Position numbers and translations under genes: made by a program
Shown: positions 15,857-25,010 of the stretch, piece by piece
Numbering within the stretch: the stretch's first letter is position 1
How the letters are laid out: the number at the start of each line of letters is the position of its first letter
Source of the DNA: XYD12-FULL-36-8 sp964391015
GTDB taxonomy: Bacteria; Bacteroidota; Ignavibacteria; Ignavibacteriales; Ignavibacteriaceae
Assembly (NCBI GenBank): GCA_964391015.1
Contig: CAYMKU010000010.1
Location: 38,994 to 102,993 of the forward strand
Direction: 5' to 3'
Length of the DNA: 64,000 nt
Notes under the pieces: model-generated
Seen by the model: only the letters and a program-made list of their open reading frames with translations
Told to the model about the DNA's origin: nothing
Database searches by the model: none

Positions 15857-17276
15857 CTGCTTTGTGCTTAAATCCTTTTATCATCCAATTCTTTGCGAGA
15901 ACTAACCCAATGGGGCTTATGATTGCAATGAAACCATAAATTAACCACATAGTTTGCGTGTTCATTTCTGAAGACGGAACACCTTCCGGACAATAGTGCA
16001 TTAAGAACCAACCTGAGTAAAGAGAGGTCACAACTTTTGTTAAGAACCATGGAAATTGTCCAATTCCCATGTAAATCCCCGTCATTCCTTTTGGAGCTAT
16101 TTCCGCAACCCACTGTAGAAATCTTGGCTGCCACATTGCTTCACCAATGGTCATGATAATCAAATAACCAAAAACTGCTGGAAGTGTTGGGCCAGTAGCG
16201 AGTATGAAAGTGGGGGATGCCATCACAAAAGTTCCCGCGATCATCATTTTGTATGCATTCTTTTTGGCTGTTAAAGCTGCAACCATTGGAGTTAGAATGA
16301 ATATTAAAATCGGATTGAAATTAACAAAGAATTCAAAGTTATCTTGAACTACTCCAGTAAATGCTCTGCTGAAGTAAATCGGAAGAGTCAACCAATTATG
16401 GGCAAATAATGTTTGTACAGGAATCAAAATGAAAATGAAAAACATGAATCTAAAATCTTTAATCGGAAAGTTTTTCAGATAGAACATTATTTTTTCTTTT
16501 GCCGATTTTTCCTCCTCCGCTTTTTTATCAGCTTCAATTTTTTCCTTAGTTTCATTGCTCGATTCATTAATTGCATTTTCAACAGTTTTTTTAGTGAGAA
16601 AAACTGCGACCACAATTATACCAGCAACTGTTAAAGCAAAGTAAACCCAAAAGACGGCTAAAATTCCCTGACCATTTGTATCAAAAGCTTTTCGAACTGG
16701 CGGACCAATTAATCCTGGCAAGAATCCGCCTAAATTCATCAAAGCGTACAACATGGCATAGCCCATTGCAGAAGTTTTTTCATTTGTAAATTGCTTTACT
16801 GCTGCATAACAAGCTGGTTGATAAATTCCATACCCTAAAATGATTCCCAATATTCCCAGCATTGCAACAAGGTGAGCTGACGACCACAATCCCACATTGG
16901 AGGTAATATTCGGACCAATTGTTAAAAATAATCTTCCAATTAACATGAAACCCAAAGCATAAAGAAGCGATTTTCTAACCCCAATCCAATCTACGGTTGC
17001 ACCAAGAAAAAGCATCGCGAGAGTAATACCTGCAGTTTGTATTCCAACCATCTGTCCTGCACTTATGTCATCAAGCTTTATATAATTATTGAAATAGATC
17101 ACAAGATAGCCAACAATCCCAAAGTATGTTATCCCTTCGAGCAGATAAGAAAGATTGATTCCCCACAATGCACGGGATGCTTTAAATAGATCCTTGAACG
17201 GTTGTGTTACTTCTCGAATAGTTTTTTGGATGACACCTTCTTCAGGTAAATTGTTTGTTGTGTTTGTATCAGCCAT
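15846..17276 (-). CDS. MFS transporter, POT/peptide-permease-like
   Basis: A 476-residue inner-membrane protein with about twelve to fourteen helices. It has the MFS loop GATVDWIGVRKSLLYALG between helices 2 and 3, and SYLLEGITYFGIVGYLVIYF at helix 1, which resembles the E-x-x-(E/T)-R-F/Y-G start of proton-dependent oligopeptide transporters. A long acidic-basic cytoplasmic loop lies at about 235-265. The likely substrate is small peptides or similar solutes, but specificity cannot be fixed. It is the first gene of a two-gene unit with the MauE-thioredoxin fusion. Confidence 0.75.
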   Translation of the reverse strand: MADTNTTNNLPEEGVIQKTIREVTQPFKDLFKASRALWGINLSYLLEGITYFGIVGYLVIYFNNYIKLDDISAGQMVGIQTAGITLAMLFLGATVDWIGVRKSLLYALGFMLIGRLFLTIGPNITSNVGLWSSAHLVAMLGILGIILGYGIYQPACYAAVKQFTNEKTSAMGYAMLYALMNLGGFLPGLIGPPVRKAFDTNGQGILAVFWVYFALTVAGIIVVAVFLTKKTVENAINESSNETKEKIEADKKAEEEKSAKEKIMFYLKNFPIKDFRFMFFIFILIPVQTLFAHNWLTLPIYFSRAFTGVVQDNFEFFVNFNPILIFILTPMVAALTAKKNAYKMMIAGTFVMASPTFILATGPTLPAVFGYLIIMTIGEAMWQPRFLQWVAEIAPKGMTGIYMGIGQFPWFLTKVVTSLYSGWFLMHYCPEGVPSSEMNTQTMWLIYGFIAIISPIGLVLAKNWMIKGFKHKADEQ

Positions 17277-17735
17277 AGTATCCTCAGAAAATTTTTAGAT
17301 TAATTTTAAAGTCAATGTAGTTTTACCATTATCAAACATAAACAGGCGGCGAGTAATTAGACAAATTGTAAAGTGCAATATGGATATTTCTACTAGTTAC
17401 AGAATTTTTACTAAAACCTTGGCAAAGTTAAGTAAAAAACAAATCTTATTTGAAGGACAAGCTCTAATTTTATTTGATAAGTAGTGAAGAATCCCTATGG
17501 CTTAGTCCGACTGAGTTTATTTTTCAAAAAACAGTTTATCCATAATTATTTTTTTGTGAGAATTAATCCTTTGTAAAGCAATGACAATTGGTTTTAGTCA
17601 GAGTGTTTTAAAAGAAAATGGTTGTATTAATTTGTATTTGATTTGAGAATAATTTAAGATTATTTTCGTATTAAAGACTTTGAAGCAGCTAAATGGAAAG
17701 TTTTCTATACTATTTTAAAAAATAAAAACGAGATT
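17277..17735. other. Gene-free intergenic region
   Basis: This is 459 bases of AT-rich DNA between the divergent MFS and DUF2203 genes. I searched both strands for short reading frames with a ribosome site, tRNA-like cloverleafs, strong hairpins and tandem repeats, and saw none that I can support. It probably holds two divergent promoters and degraded sequence. Confidence 0.5.
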
Positions 17736-18113
17736 ATGATTACAGAAACCAAATATTTTACTCCTCCTGAAGCGGTTAGAACTCTTCCACTTGTTAAAAA
17801 AATAGTTGAAGACATTTTAAATGTAACAAAAGAAGTGCGCTTGTATGCCGAAGATGTAAACGGTAAAATTGAAGATGACCCATACATTAAAAAAATGACA
17901 GAATATATTGAGGGGTTTATTAAGGAGCTTGAAGAGATTGGTTGTTTTTACAAGGATTGGAATTTCACAATTGGATTAGTGGACTTTCCTGCAATTATAG
18001 ACGGAGAAGAAGTTTTTCTCTGCTGGCGCAGCGATGAGGAATCCATTAGATTTTATCACGGCTTGGATACTGGTTTTGCTGGAAGGAAAAAAATTCCCGA
18101 AGAATATTTGTAG
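17736..18113 (+). CDS. DUF2203 family protein
   Basis: A 125-residue cytoplasmic protein of the DUF2203 family. The diagnostic pattern is complete: an N-terminal YFTPPEAVRTLPLVKKIV, a helical middle, then GLVDFPAIIDGEEVFLCWR and YHGLDTGFAGRKKIPE at the C-terminus. No function is established for the family that I know of. It is monocistronic and followed by a strong hairpin terminator that it shares with the convergent lipoprotein gene. Confidence 0.88.
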   Translation: MITETKYFTPPEAVRTLPLVKKIVEDILNVTKEVRLYAEDVNGKIEDDPYIKKMTEYIEGFIKELEEIGCFYKDWNFTIGLVDFPAIIDGEEVFLCWRSDEESIRFYHGLDTGFAGRKKIPEEYL

Positions 18114-18138
18114 GTTCAAAATTTAGTGTGATGCAAAT

Positions 18139-18165
18139 AAAAACCACTGCCGAGCAGTGGTTTTT
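18139..18165. terminator. Bidirectional intrinsic terminator
   Basis: A perfect stem AAACCACTGC / GCAGTGGTTT with a three-base CGA loop is flanked by A-rich sequence on the left and TTTTT on the right. It lies between the convergent DUF2203 and lipoprotein genes and can end transcription from both sides. Confidence 0.9.
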
Positions 18166-18189
18166 ATATTTTGAAGAGTTGTTTATTTT

Positions 18190-18618
18190 TTATTCATCTT
18201 CAAGAACAAACTCAGCGGATGAGGTTGCTGTCTGCTGAGTGTTCATGTCTTTCACATTAAAGATTACTCTATAATTCCCTTCGGCATAAGTTGAATCTAG
18301 ATCGAACTGGGTTTCCAAATCAACGTCCATCATATTTTCGTTTTTCATTTTGTCTTCTGTTCGGCTAATCATAGACTTTATGGTATCTCCGGCAGGAGTA
18401 ACGAGATCGATCTCGTAAGATAGCAAAGCGGTAAAAGTCCCACCCTCTTCTTTTTGGAAAAATCCTTTTACTCTTGTGGTTGCGTTAACTTCCCAGCTTT
18501 CTCCAAGATCATAAGCGAATGCTTCGGCATTGTATGCTTCGAGTTTTGTTTGTTCATCTTTTCCGCAGCCTGCTAGAATGAAAACATAAGTAAAAAATGC
18601 CAATAGGAAATATTTCAT
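18190..18618 (-). CDS. Small hypothetical lipoprotein
   Basis: A 142-residue protein with a lipoprotein signal: hydrophobic 4-15 and lipobox LAGC, with the modified Cys at residue 18. The mature part is acidic and strand-rich, including YEIDLVTPAGDTI and a YRVIFNVKDM strand pair. It resembles an immunoglobulin-like periplasmic domain, but I cannot assign a family. It ends close to the shared terminator and begins 29 bases after serC, with which it may be co-transcribed. Confidence 0.75.
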   Translation of the reverse strand: MKYFLLAFFTYVFILAGCGKDEQTKLEAYNAEAFAYDLGESWEVNATTRVKGFFQKEEGGTFTALLSYEIDLVTPAGDTIKSMISRTEDKMKNENMMDVDLETQFDLDSTYAEGNYRVIFNVKDMNTQQTATSSAEFVLEDE

Positions 18619-18647
18619 GATATCCTCAAATAATATTTTCTAAATAA

Positions 18648-19736
18648 TTATCCGTTCTTCTTTTGGAAATCTTTCATAAAGCTGACCAAATCTTCAACGC
18701 CTTTTTTAGGGAAAGCATTGTAAATTGATGCACGTAATCCGCCGACTGAGCGATGACCCTTCAAGCCGTCAAATCCGGCAGCAGTTGCTTCAGAGACTAA
18801 TTTCTTTTCTAAGTCTTCAGTTGCAAGGTTGAACGTTATATTCATTAACGAACGGCTATCATTATCAGCGTGACCTTTGTAGAATCCACCGCTTTCATCA
18901 ATACATTTGTAAAGAATATCAGCTTTTTCTTTGTTGATTTTATGCATACCATCTAATCCTCCTAATCCTTTTAACCATCTGGTAACTAATGCGATGATAT
19001 AAATTCCAAAAGTGTTAGGAGTGTTGTACAAAGAATTGTTCTCAACGTGAATTTTGTAGTTAAGCATTGTGTGAAGCGAGTCAGAGCTTCTTTCGAGCAT
19101 ATCTTTTCGAATAATAACAAAAGTAACTCCCGATGGCCCTATATTTTTCTGAGCACCGGCATATATCAAAGCGTACTTATTCACATCAATTTTTTTGTGG
19201 AGGATGTCTGATGAGGCATCGCAAACCAAAGGAACATTTCCAATTTCTGGTTCTTTATGCCATTCAGTTCCGAAGATTGTATTGTTGGAAGTGTAGTGAA
19301 CATAATCGGCATGAGGATCGAGCTTCAACTCTTCCTGTTTAGGAATCCGCTTAAAGTTTCCATCTTCAGTTGATGCGGCAATGTTGACAGTTCCAACTCT
19401 CTTTGCTTCTTTGACCGCCTTCTTCGACCAGCTTCCTGTTACAATGTAATCGGCTTTTTTATTTTTTACCATCAAGTTTAATGGTACCATTGAGAACTGC
19501 AGGCTTGCTCCTCCTTGCAGAAAGAGGAGTTCGTAATTATCGCCAATGCCTAGCAGTGATTTTAATCCATCTTTTGCTTCAGCAATAATTTTGTCAAATG
19601 TTTTGGAACGGTGGCTTATTTCCAGAATTGACATTCCAACTCCTGGAAGTGCCCACAATTGTTCTTGTGCTTCTTTTAGTACTGGTTCTGGTAAAATAGC
19701 TGGACCAGCGGCAAAGTTATAAATTCTTTTTTCCAT
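18648..19736 (-). CDS. serC: Phosphoserine aminotransferase
   Basis: Transaminates 3-phosphohydroxypyruvate to phosphoserine in serine synthesis; many family members also act in pyridoxine synthesis. The 362-residue length fits. The N-terminal NFAAGPAILP, the SHRSK motif, GSWSKKA and the PLP-binding lysine Lys197 in YAGAQKNIGPSG are all visible, as is the C-terminal GLKGHRSVGGLRASIYN. The DUF1015 gene is immediately upstream, with an inverted repeat between them. Confidence 0.97.
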   Translation of the reverse strand: MEKRIYNFAAGPAILPEPVLKEAQEQLWALPGVGMSILEISHRSKTFDKIIAEAKDGLKSLLGIGDNYELLFLQGGASLQFSMVPLNLMVKNKKADYIVTGSWSKKAVKEAKRVGTVNIAASTEDGNFKRIPKQEELKLDPHADYVHYTSNNTIFGTEWHKEPEIGNVPLVCDASSDILHKKIDVNKYALIYAGAQKNIGPSGVTFVIIRKDMLERSSDSLHTMLNYKIHVENNSLYNTPNTFGIYIIALVTRWLKGLGGLDGMHKINKEKADILYKCIDESGGFYKGHADNDSRSLMNITFNLATEDLEKKLVSEATAAGFDGLKGHRSVGGLRASIYNAFPKKGVEDLVSFMKDFQKKNG

Positions 19737-19760
19737 TAAAGTTTTCCTTTTATTTTGTGA

Positions 19761-19832
19761 TTAACTCTGTGTCTCTGTTTCGCTGTGGTTAATGTTTTCT
19801 TGCCACAGTTACTCAGAGAAACGGAGAATTAA
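19761..19832. repeat. Imperfect 72-bp palindrome between the DUF1015 gene and serC
   Basis: The left arm TTAACTCTGTGTCTCTGT (continuing through CGCTGTGG to 19788) pairs with the right arm from CCACAGTTACTCAGAGAA (19803) to GAGAATTAA. The loop is 14 bases and there are a handful of mismatches. The right end covers the stop codon of the DUF1015 gene. The CTCTGTG/CACAGAG core has the look of a dispersed REP-like element rather than a terminator, because no T-run follows. Confidence 0.65.
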
Positions 19833-21073
19833 ATTAAGTGTACTAATAGTCCATCTCTAAGTTTGGGTTCAAACCATGTTGATTTGGGCGGCATTACCTC
19901 ACCCGCATCCGCAATACTCATCAAATCATCAACCGAAACAGGATACATTGAGAATGCTACAGCTGCTTTCCCTGAATTCACTAATTTTTCAAGTTCAGCA
20001 GTACCTCGAATCCCTCCAATGAAATCAATATTTTTATTTGTGCGGGGGTCATCAATTCCAAGAATCGGATTCAGCAAAAAGTCCTGAAGTATGCTTACAT
20101 CCAAAGTTTCAGCAACCGATTTTGCAAGGTTGATACTTGCAATGACAGAATCTTTTGGCTTGAGCAAATACCATTCACCGCTTAAATACATGCAGATATT
20201 TCTAGGTGAAGCCGGTTCTTTAACATTTGTTTTATCATAAATAAATTTATCGCTGATCTTGTTTAAAAACTCCTTTTTAGAATTTCCGTTGAGGTTTAAG
20301 ACAACGCGATTGTACGGCATTATGTGAAGTTGCTCTGCGGGAAATAAAACTCCAATAAAATAATTATATTCTTCATCACCTGTATGATTTGAGTTCGCTT
20401 CTTTTTTTACTTTTTGAGTGCGGCTCGCACTTGCTGCGCGGTGATGTCCATCGGCTATATACAAATTCCAAACTTTGCCAATTTCATCTATAATTGTACT
20501 GTTGTGCTCTTCAAGAACCTGCCAAATGGTGTGTCGTATTCCATCCGAAGATGTAAAGAAAAATAATGGCTCAGTTTCCAGCACCTTATTAACTATTTTG
20601 TTGATACTTTCCACTCCTTTGTAAGTTAAAAAAACTGGTCCTGTCTGTGCTTCTGTTGTAATGATATGATTCGTACGATCATCTTCTTTTTCTTTTCTGG
20701 TTTTTTCATGCTTAAGAATAATATTGCCGTCATACTCGTCAACAGAAAAAGTTCCAACAATGCCGACTTGAGTCCTTCCCGCCATTAGAAGCCGATAAAG
20801 ATAAAAATGCGGTGTCGAGTCTTGAACCAATATTTTTTCTTTTTTGAATTGCTCTAATGTTTCCTTTGCCTTCTTATAAACTTCTTGCGAATATGCATTT
20901 ACTTTGTCATCGAGATCAATTTCGGATCGAGTTACCCGCATAAAGCTTAACTTATTTTCTTTTGCTTGTGCTTTTGCTTCTTCACGGTTAACAACATCAT
21001 AAGGTACACTCGAAACCAGATGTGCATTATCCTTTGTGGGCTTTAGTGCTTTGAAAGGTCTAATTACAGCCAT
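19829..21073 (-). CDS. DUF1015 family protein
   Basis: A 414-residue cytoplasmic protein beginning MAVIRPFKALKPTKDNAHLV and SVPYDVVNREEA, the hallmark N-terminus of DUF1015. Other family features include YIADGHHRAASA, the HIMPYNRVV strand and the acidic C-terminal DDLM region. The frame stays open about 50 codons upstream, but an AGGAGA ribosome site just before 21073 and the family N-terminus fix this start. Its position directly before serC suggests a role in serine or amino-acid metabolism. This is inference from context only. Confidence 0.88.
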   Translation of the reverse strand: MAVIRPFKALKPTKDNAHLVSSVPYDVVNREEAKAQAKENKLSFMRVTRSEIDLDDKVNAYSQEVYKKAKETLEQFKKEKILVQDSTPHFYLYRLLMAGRTQVGIVGTFSVDEYDGNIILKHEKTRKEKEDDRTNHIITTEAQTGPVFLTYKGVESINKIVNKVLETEPLFFFTSSDGIRHTIWQVLEEHNSTIIDEIGKVWNLYIADGHHRAASASRTQKVKKEANSNHTGDEEYNYFIGVLFPAEQLHIMPYNRVVLNLNGNSKKEFLNKISDKFIYDKTNVKEPASPRNICMYLSGEWYLLKPKDSVIASINLAKSVAETLDVSILQDFLLNPILGIDDPRTNKNIDFIGGIRGTAELEKLVNSGKAAVAFSMYPVSVDDLMSIADAGEVMPPKSTWFEPKLRDGLLVHLI

Positions 21074-21365
21074 ACAATCATTCTCCTGAAAAATTTGTAT
21101 TGTAAAAATCCATAAAATTAAAACAATAATCCATGCCCCAATGAAGAATGTTAAGTCGGGAAATGTGAAATGTAAGACGTGAAAAGACAGTAACAATAAA
21201 GCAATTTGACAGTAAAACAATCAATGTTACAAATATGCTAATAATAATTACCGCCACCTTTCCCTTTCTGATTTAATCAGATAGTAATTCTTTTGCATTC
21301 TTTTTGCTTAACAAGTATCTTTGACGCCCAAATAGAAGTGTGTATTTAATTATAAGAATTAGAAA

Positions 21366-22157
21366 TTGAAACCTTCAGGAAGACAAAAATCTGCTAGTAG
21401 CAAACCGAAAATCGTTGGAAAGGTTGAATACCATCGCAAGTTTTATTCGAAGGCATTGAATAATAATCGTGATATTATTGTATGGCTGCCGCCAAGCTAT
21501 AAGAAAGAAACTCAGCGAAGATTTCCTGTTCTTTATATGCAGGACGGACAAAATATTATGGATCCCAAAACTGCATATATCGGTGTTGATTGGCAGGTTG
21601 ATGAAACAGTGACACGATTAATTAAAACAGGGGCACTCCAAGAAATAATTATTGTCAGCATTTATAACACTCCTGAACGATTGGAAGAATATAGTGATTC
21701 GCCGAAGGGTAGAAGCTATATGAAATTCATGGTTGAGCAGTTAAAACCGTTTATTGATAAATACTATCGTACACTTCCTGATAAAGAATATACCGCTGTT
21801 ATGGGTTCCTCGATGGGGGGGCTGATTTCATTTCTGCTTGCATGGAATTATCCAAACATTTTTGGGAAAGCGGCTTGTATGTCAAGTTCATTTTACTATG
21901 ACGATGACAAAGCAATAAACATGGTTAAAAACTATACCGGGGAAAAGAAGAAAATGAAAATTTATATTGATCATGGAGAAGATGGACTGCCGCGCGGGCA
22001 GAGAATGTTTTGTGAACTTACCCAAAAAGGATATTTAATCGGAACCGACATTGATTATTACTACGCACCTGGAGCAGATCATACTGAATCTGAATGGGCT
22101 AAAAGAATTGGAAGACCATTGCTTTTTTTCTTCGGAACTAGAATTGATTATAAATAA
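21366..22157 (+). CDS. Alpha/beta-hydrolase, esterase D / enterochelin-esterase type
   Basis: A 263-residue hydrolase. The nucleophile elbow GSSMGG places Ser149 as catalytic. The general family start RDIIVWLPPSYKKE, the QDGQNIMD segment and a C-terminal catalytic His near 241 in PGADHTESEW match the putative esterase family (PF00756). No signal peptide is seen, so it is probably cytoplasmic. The start is TTG at 21366 with no strong ribosome site. The acid phosphatase gene begins nine bases after its stop, so the two form a unit. Confidence 0.85.
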   Translation: MKPSGRQKSASSKPKIVGKVEYHRKFYSKALNNNRDIIVWLPPSYKKETQRRFPVLYMQDGQNIMDPKTAYIGVDWQVDETVTRLIKTGALQEIIIVSIYNTPERLEEYSDSPKGRSYMKFMVEQLKPFIDKYYRTLPDKEYTAVMGSSMGGLISFLLAWNYPNIFGKAACMSSSFYYDDDKAINMVKNYTGEKKKMKIYIDHGEDGLPRGQRMFCELTQKGYLIGTDIDYYYAPGADHTESEWAKRIGRPLLFFFGTRIDYK

Positions 22158-22166
22158 ATTTTGATC

Positions 22167-22802
22167 ATGAAATCATCTAAGCTTATTCTTACTCTTTCTC
22201 TTATTCTAACTTCATGTTCTCCCACTTTAATTAATCTTGATACTGCAAAAAATAAAATTGCCGAGTACTACGAATCGGGACAGTACGAAAAAGAGCTGAA
22301 TGAAATTGTTGAAAAAGCAAAGAAGGAATTTTCAAATATCAAGGTTGAATCGAGCTCGGCAGTTGTATTTGATATTGATGAGACTGCTCTCAATAACTAC
22401 AAAGCAGTTAAGCAAATTGGATACGGGTATGAAAAGAAATACTGGGATGAGTGGCTTGAAAAGGCAGAAGCTCCAGCAATTCCACAGGTTAAAGATCTAT
22501 ATGATTTTCTGCTGCAAAAGAAATTTAAGATTGTTTTTGTTACAGGGAAGAAAGATTATCAATACAATGCCACTTTGAAAAACTTGAAGTCGGTTGGCTA
22601 TACTGATTTTGATACTTTGATTACCCGAAGCAAGGAAGAGTACAAATTAAAATCCGCACTGTACAAATCTCAAAAAAGAAAAGAATTGACCAAAAAAGGA
22701 TATGTGATTGTCGGTTGTGTTGGCGACCAATTAAGCGATTGCGAGGGAGAGAATTGCGGTATAGTGGTTAAGCTGCCAAACTATCTTTACCTGGTTGAGT
22801 GA
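22167..22802 (+). CDS. HAD-superfamily acid phosphatase lipoprotein, class B/e(P4)-like
   Basis: A 211-residue lipoprotein with lipobox LTSC (Cys17). The HAD nucleophile motif is VVFDIDETALNNY, with Asp69 and Asp71. Motif II is VFVTGKKD, a Lys follows in the LKSALYKSQKRKELTKKG region, and the motif III acidic pair is in CVGDQLSDCEG. This layout fits the plant VSP/e(P4) acid phosphatases, which dephosphorylate small phosphomonoesters in the periplasm. I chose the ATG at 22167 over a TTG two codons upstream. It follows the esterase gene closely. Confidence 0.87.
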   Translation: MKSSKLILTLSLILTSCSPTLINLDTAKNKIAEYYESGQYEKELNEIVEKAKKEFSNIKVESSSAVVFDIDETALNNYKAVKQIGYGYEKKYWDEWLEKAEAPAIPQVKDLYDFLLQKKFKIVFVTGKKDYQYNATLKNLKSVGYTDFDTLITRSKEEYKLKSALYKSQKRKELTKKGYVIVGCVGDQLSDCEGENCGIVVKLPNYLYLVE

Positions 22803-22950
22803 CGCCTAATTTCATTTTTAAGCTACTATACATCCACATTCCCATGTCATCACAATTATATTGTCTTGTGAGAAATAATACAAAATTAATCTCTGAAGAC
22901 TTTTAATTATTAATCTTTTTCGTAAATTTCATAAAAAAAGGAGGCGTTTT

Positions 22951-24246
22951 ATGAAAAAAATTTTCGCACTACTCTTTGTTCTTACTTTTATTTTCAGTTT
23001 TACTTCTCACGCTCAATTTCTTTTCCAGGAAGATTTTAATTATCCTGCAGGAGATTCATTGACATCTCACGGCTGGACAGCACACAGCGGCGGTACTACC
23101 AATGCTCAAACAATTGTTTCACCTGGCTTGATTTATTCAGGCTACATCGGTTCAGGTATCGGCAATGCTGCAACTTTAACTACCACGGGGCAGGATGTAA
23201 ACAAACAATTTAGTGATTCTGTGATAACAGGATCAGTTTATGCATCCTTTATGGTAAAAGTTTCAAGTGGCCAAGCACCCGGCGATTACTTCTTCCATCT
23301 AGGTCCCAAAACATTGGGCGTTACTTTTATGGGCAGAGTATATGTTAAACTTGCTGTCAATGGCAACTTGGCCTTTGGGCTTTCAAAAACTTCAACAAGC
23401 GCAACGGTTCTTCCAGTTTACAGCGATTCAATTTATGTAGTTGGTGCAACCTATCTTTTAGTTCTCAAGTATCAATTCAATGCTGGTGCAAATGATGATA
23501 CCGTGAGACTGTTTATTAACCCAGCACTCACAGGAGTAGAACCTGCTCCTGCATTAACTCATGGAACATCAACAGCAAATGATCCTGCCAGCATCGGAAC
23601 AGTTGCACTTAGACAGGGAACAGCTACGAACGCTCCAGGTATAGTTGTGGATGGAATTCGAGTTACAACTTCATGGAGCAATATAGTTCCTGTAGAATTG
23701 GTTTCATTCAACGCTTCGGTAAATGGTTCTGAGGTTAATTTATCATGGATAACCGCAACCGAAACCAACAACAATGGTTTTTCAGTTGAAAGAAAAACAA
23801 GCACAAGCGATTGGCAGTCAATTGGATTTGTAAAAGGCAATGGAACGACCACTCAAGTTAGCAATTATGCTTTCACCGACAGAAATATAACATCATACAC
23901 AGCATATTCTTATCGGCTTAAGCAAATGGATTTTGATGGATCATCCACTTATTCAAAAGTTGTTATGGTAAATACAAACTTAATCAGCACATTTGAGCTG
24001 AAACAGAATTATCCCAATCCATTCAATCCTTCAACACAAATTACTTTTTCGTTAGCAAAAGACGGATTTGTAAAATTGGCAGTTTATAATTTACTAGGAC
24101 AGGAAGTTAGAACTTTAATAAATAGGAATATTGAAGCCGGTTCGCACAGCATTACTTTTGATGCGACTGGCTTGCAGAGCGGAGTTTATATCTACAAGCT
24201 TGATGCTGGTTCAACCTTAACGAAGAAAATGATGTTAGTGAAGTAA
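22951..24246 (+). CDS. T9SS-sorted secreted protein
   Basis: The 431 residues begin with a signal peptide (FALLFVLTFIFSFTSHAQ) after a textbook AGGAGG ribosome site. The first 240 residues look like a jelly-roll, concanavalin-like beta sandwich rich in Gly, Ser and Thr (FQEDFNYPAGDSLTSHGW). A fibronectin-like segment follows with VELVSFNASVNGSEVNLSW, then the type IX sorting domain (NYPNPFNPSTQITFSL to KMMLVK). It is probably a cell-surface or released protein, perhaps carbohydrate-binding. Its partner is unknown. Confidence 0.85.
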   Translation: MKKIFALLFVLTFIFSFTSHAQFLFQEDFNYPAGDSLTSHGWTAHSGGTTNAQTIVSPGLIYSGYIGSGIGNAATLTTTGQDVNKQFSDSVITGSVYASFMVKVSSGQAPGDYFFHLGPKTLGVTFMGRVYVKLAVNGNLAFGLSKTSTSATVLPVYSDSIYVVGATYLLVLKYQFNAGANDDTVRLFINPALTGVEPAPALTHGTSTANDPASIGTVALRQGTATNAPGIVVDGIRVTTSWSNIVPVELVSFNASVNGSEVNLSWITATETNNNGFSVERKTSTSDWQSIGFVKGNGTTTQVSNYAFTDRNITSYTAYSYRLKQMDFDGSSTYSKVVMVNTNLISTFELKQNYPNPFNPSTQITFSLAKDGFVKLAVYNLLGQEVRTLINRNIEAGSHSITFDATGLQSGVYIYKLDAGSTLTKKMMLVK

Positions 24247-24270
24247 TCAGATTAACTAATACACATTTGA

Positions 24271-24296
24271 AACGCTCCTCTACGGAGCGTTTTTTA
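24271..24296 (+). terminator. Intrinsic terminator after the T9SS protein gene
   Basis: The perfect eight-base stem AACGCTCC / GGAGCGTT has a TCTAC loop and is followed at once by a T-run. It lies 25 bases after the stop codon. Confidence 0.88.
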
Positions 24297-24389
24297 TTTA
24301 TATACCAACAATTTTTAGGATAGAAAAAAGTCAAGCTATTTGTGTAGCTGTTGAAAAATTAATTCTTTATGTTTGAAGCAAATTTAAAT

Positions 24390-24812
24390 ATGATAGACGT
24401 GAGAGCTTTTAAAATCCTCTTCACCTTTATGATAATATCGGTTTCTGTTTATGCGCAGGAAACCGTTGATAGTTTATTCTCGCACCAAAGATCGCTCGAT
24501 CTCAACAAAAAACTTTATTCAGCCCTTGATGAGTTAGATTTCTATTTAGAATTAAAAAACTTAGACAAATCTTTAATTCTCAACAATGATCCCAATCTAA
24601 AATGGTTATGGACTTCATATGCTATTTCAAATTCGGGGCAAGAGTCTGTCTTTGCCGAATCAAATTTCGATAATATTACACTGCCTCTGTACCAGAAATT
24701 TTTGGCGGATTCAAGGATTGACCCAATTAGATATGTTCTCGGAGTAGCTGAAGTTGGTGCCGTTGGTTATCTCGCATATCGGCATATAAAAAAATATGGG
24801 TTTTTAAAATAG
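24390..24812 (+). CDS. Small secreted hypothetical protein
   Basis: A protein of about 140 residues with a signal peptide (FKILFTFMIISVSVYAQ). The frame is open from an ATG at 24369, but the ATG at 24390 gives a normal-length signal sequence, so I prefer it. The mature part has helical segments with LNKKLYSALDELDFYLELK. A glycine-containing hydrophobic stretch near the C-terminus (YVLGVAEVGAVGYLAYRHIKK) may be a membrane helix. No family is recognised. It stands alone before the defence island. Confidence 0.6.
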   Translation: MIDVRAFKILFTFMIISVSVYAQETVDSLFSHQRSLDLNKKLYSALDELDFYLELKNLDKSLILNNDPNLKWLWTSYAISNSGQESVFAESNFDNITLPLYQKFLADSRIDPIRYVLGVAEVGAVGYLAYRHIKKYGFLK

Positions 24813-25010
24813 AGAATAATCGTGGCTGCTTAGTTTTTACGAACCGCCATTTCTTTTTAAAATCAGCAAATTAATTTTCAGATTCAACTTTGGCTTACCT
24901 TATCCCAATTTATTGAAAAAAGACTGAAGGAGAGGAAGAATGTGGGGTCGGGTTTATTACCCAAGAAATTTATAATTTTAGGTTAGGATTATTTTACCTT
25001 GAAATGAGTA

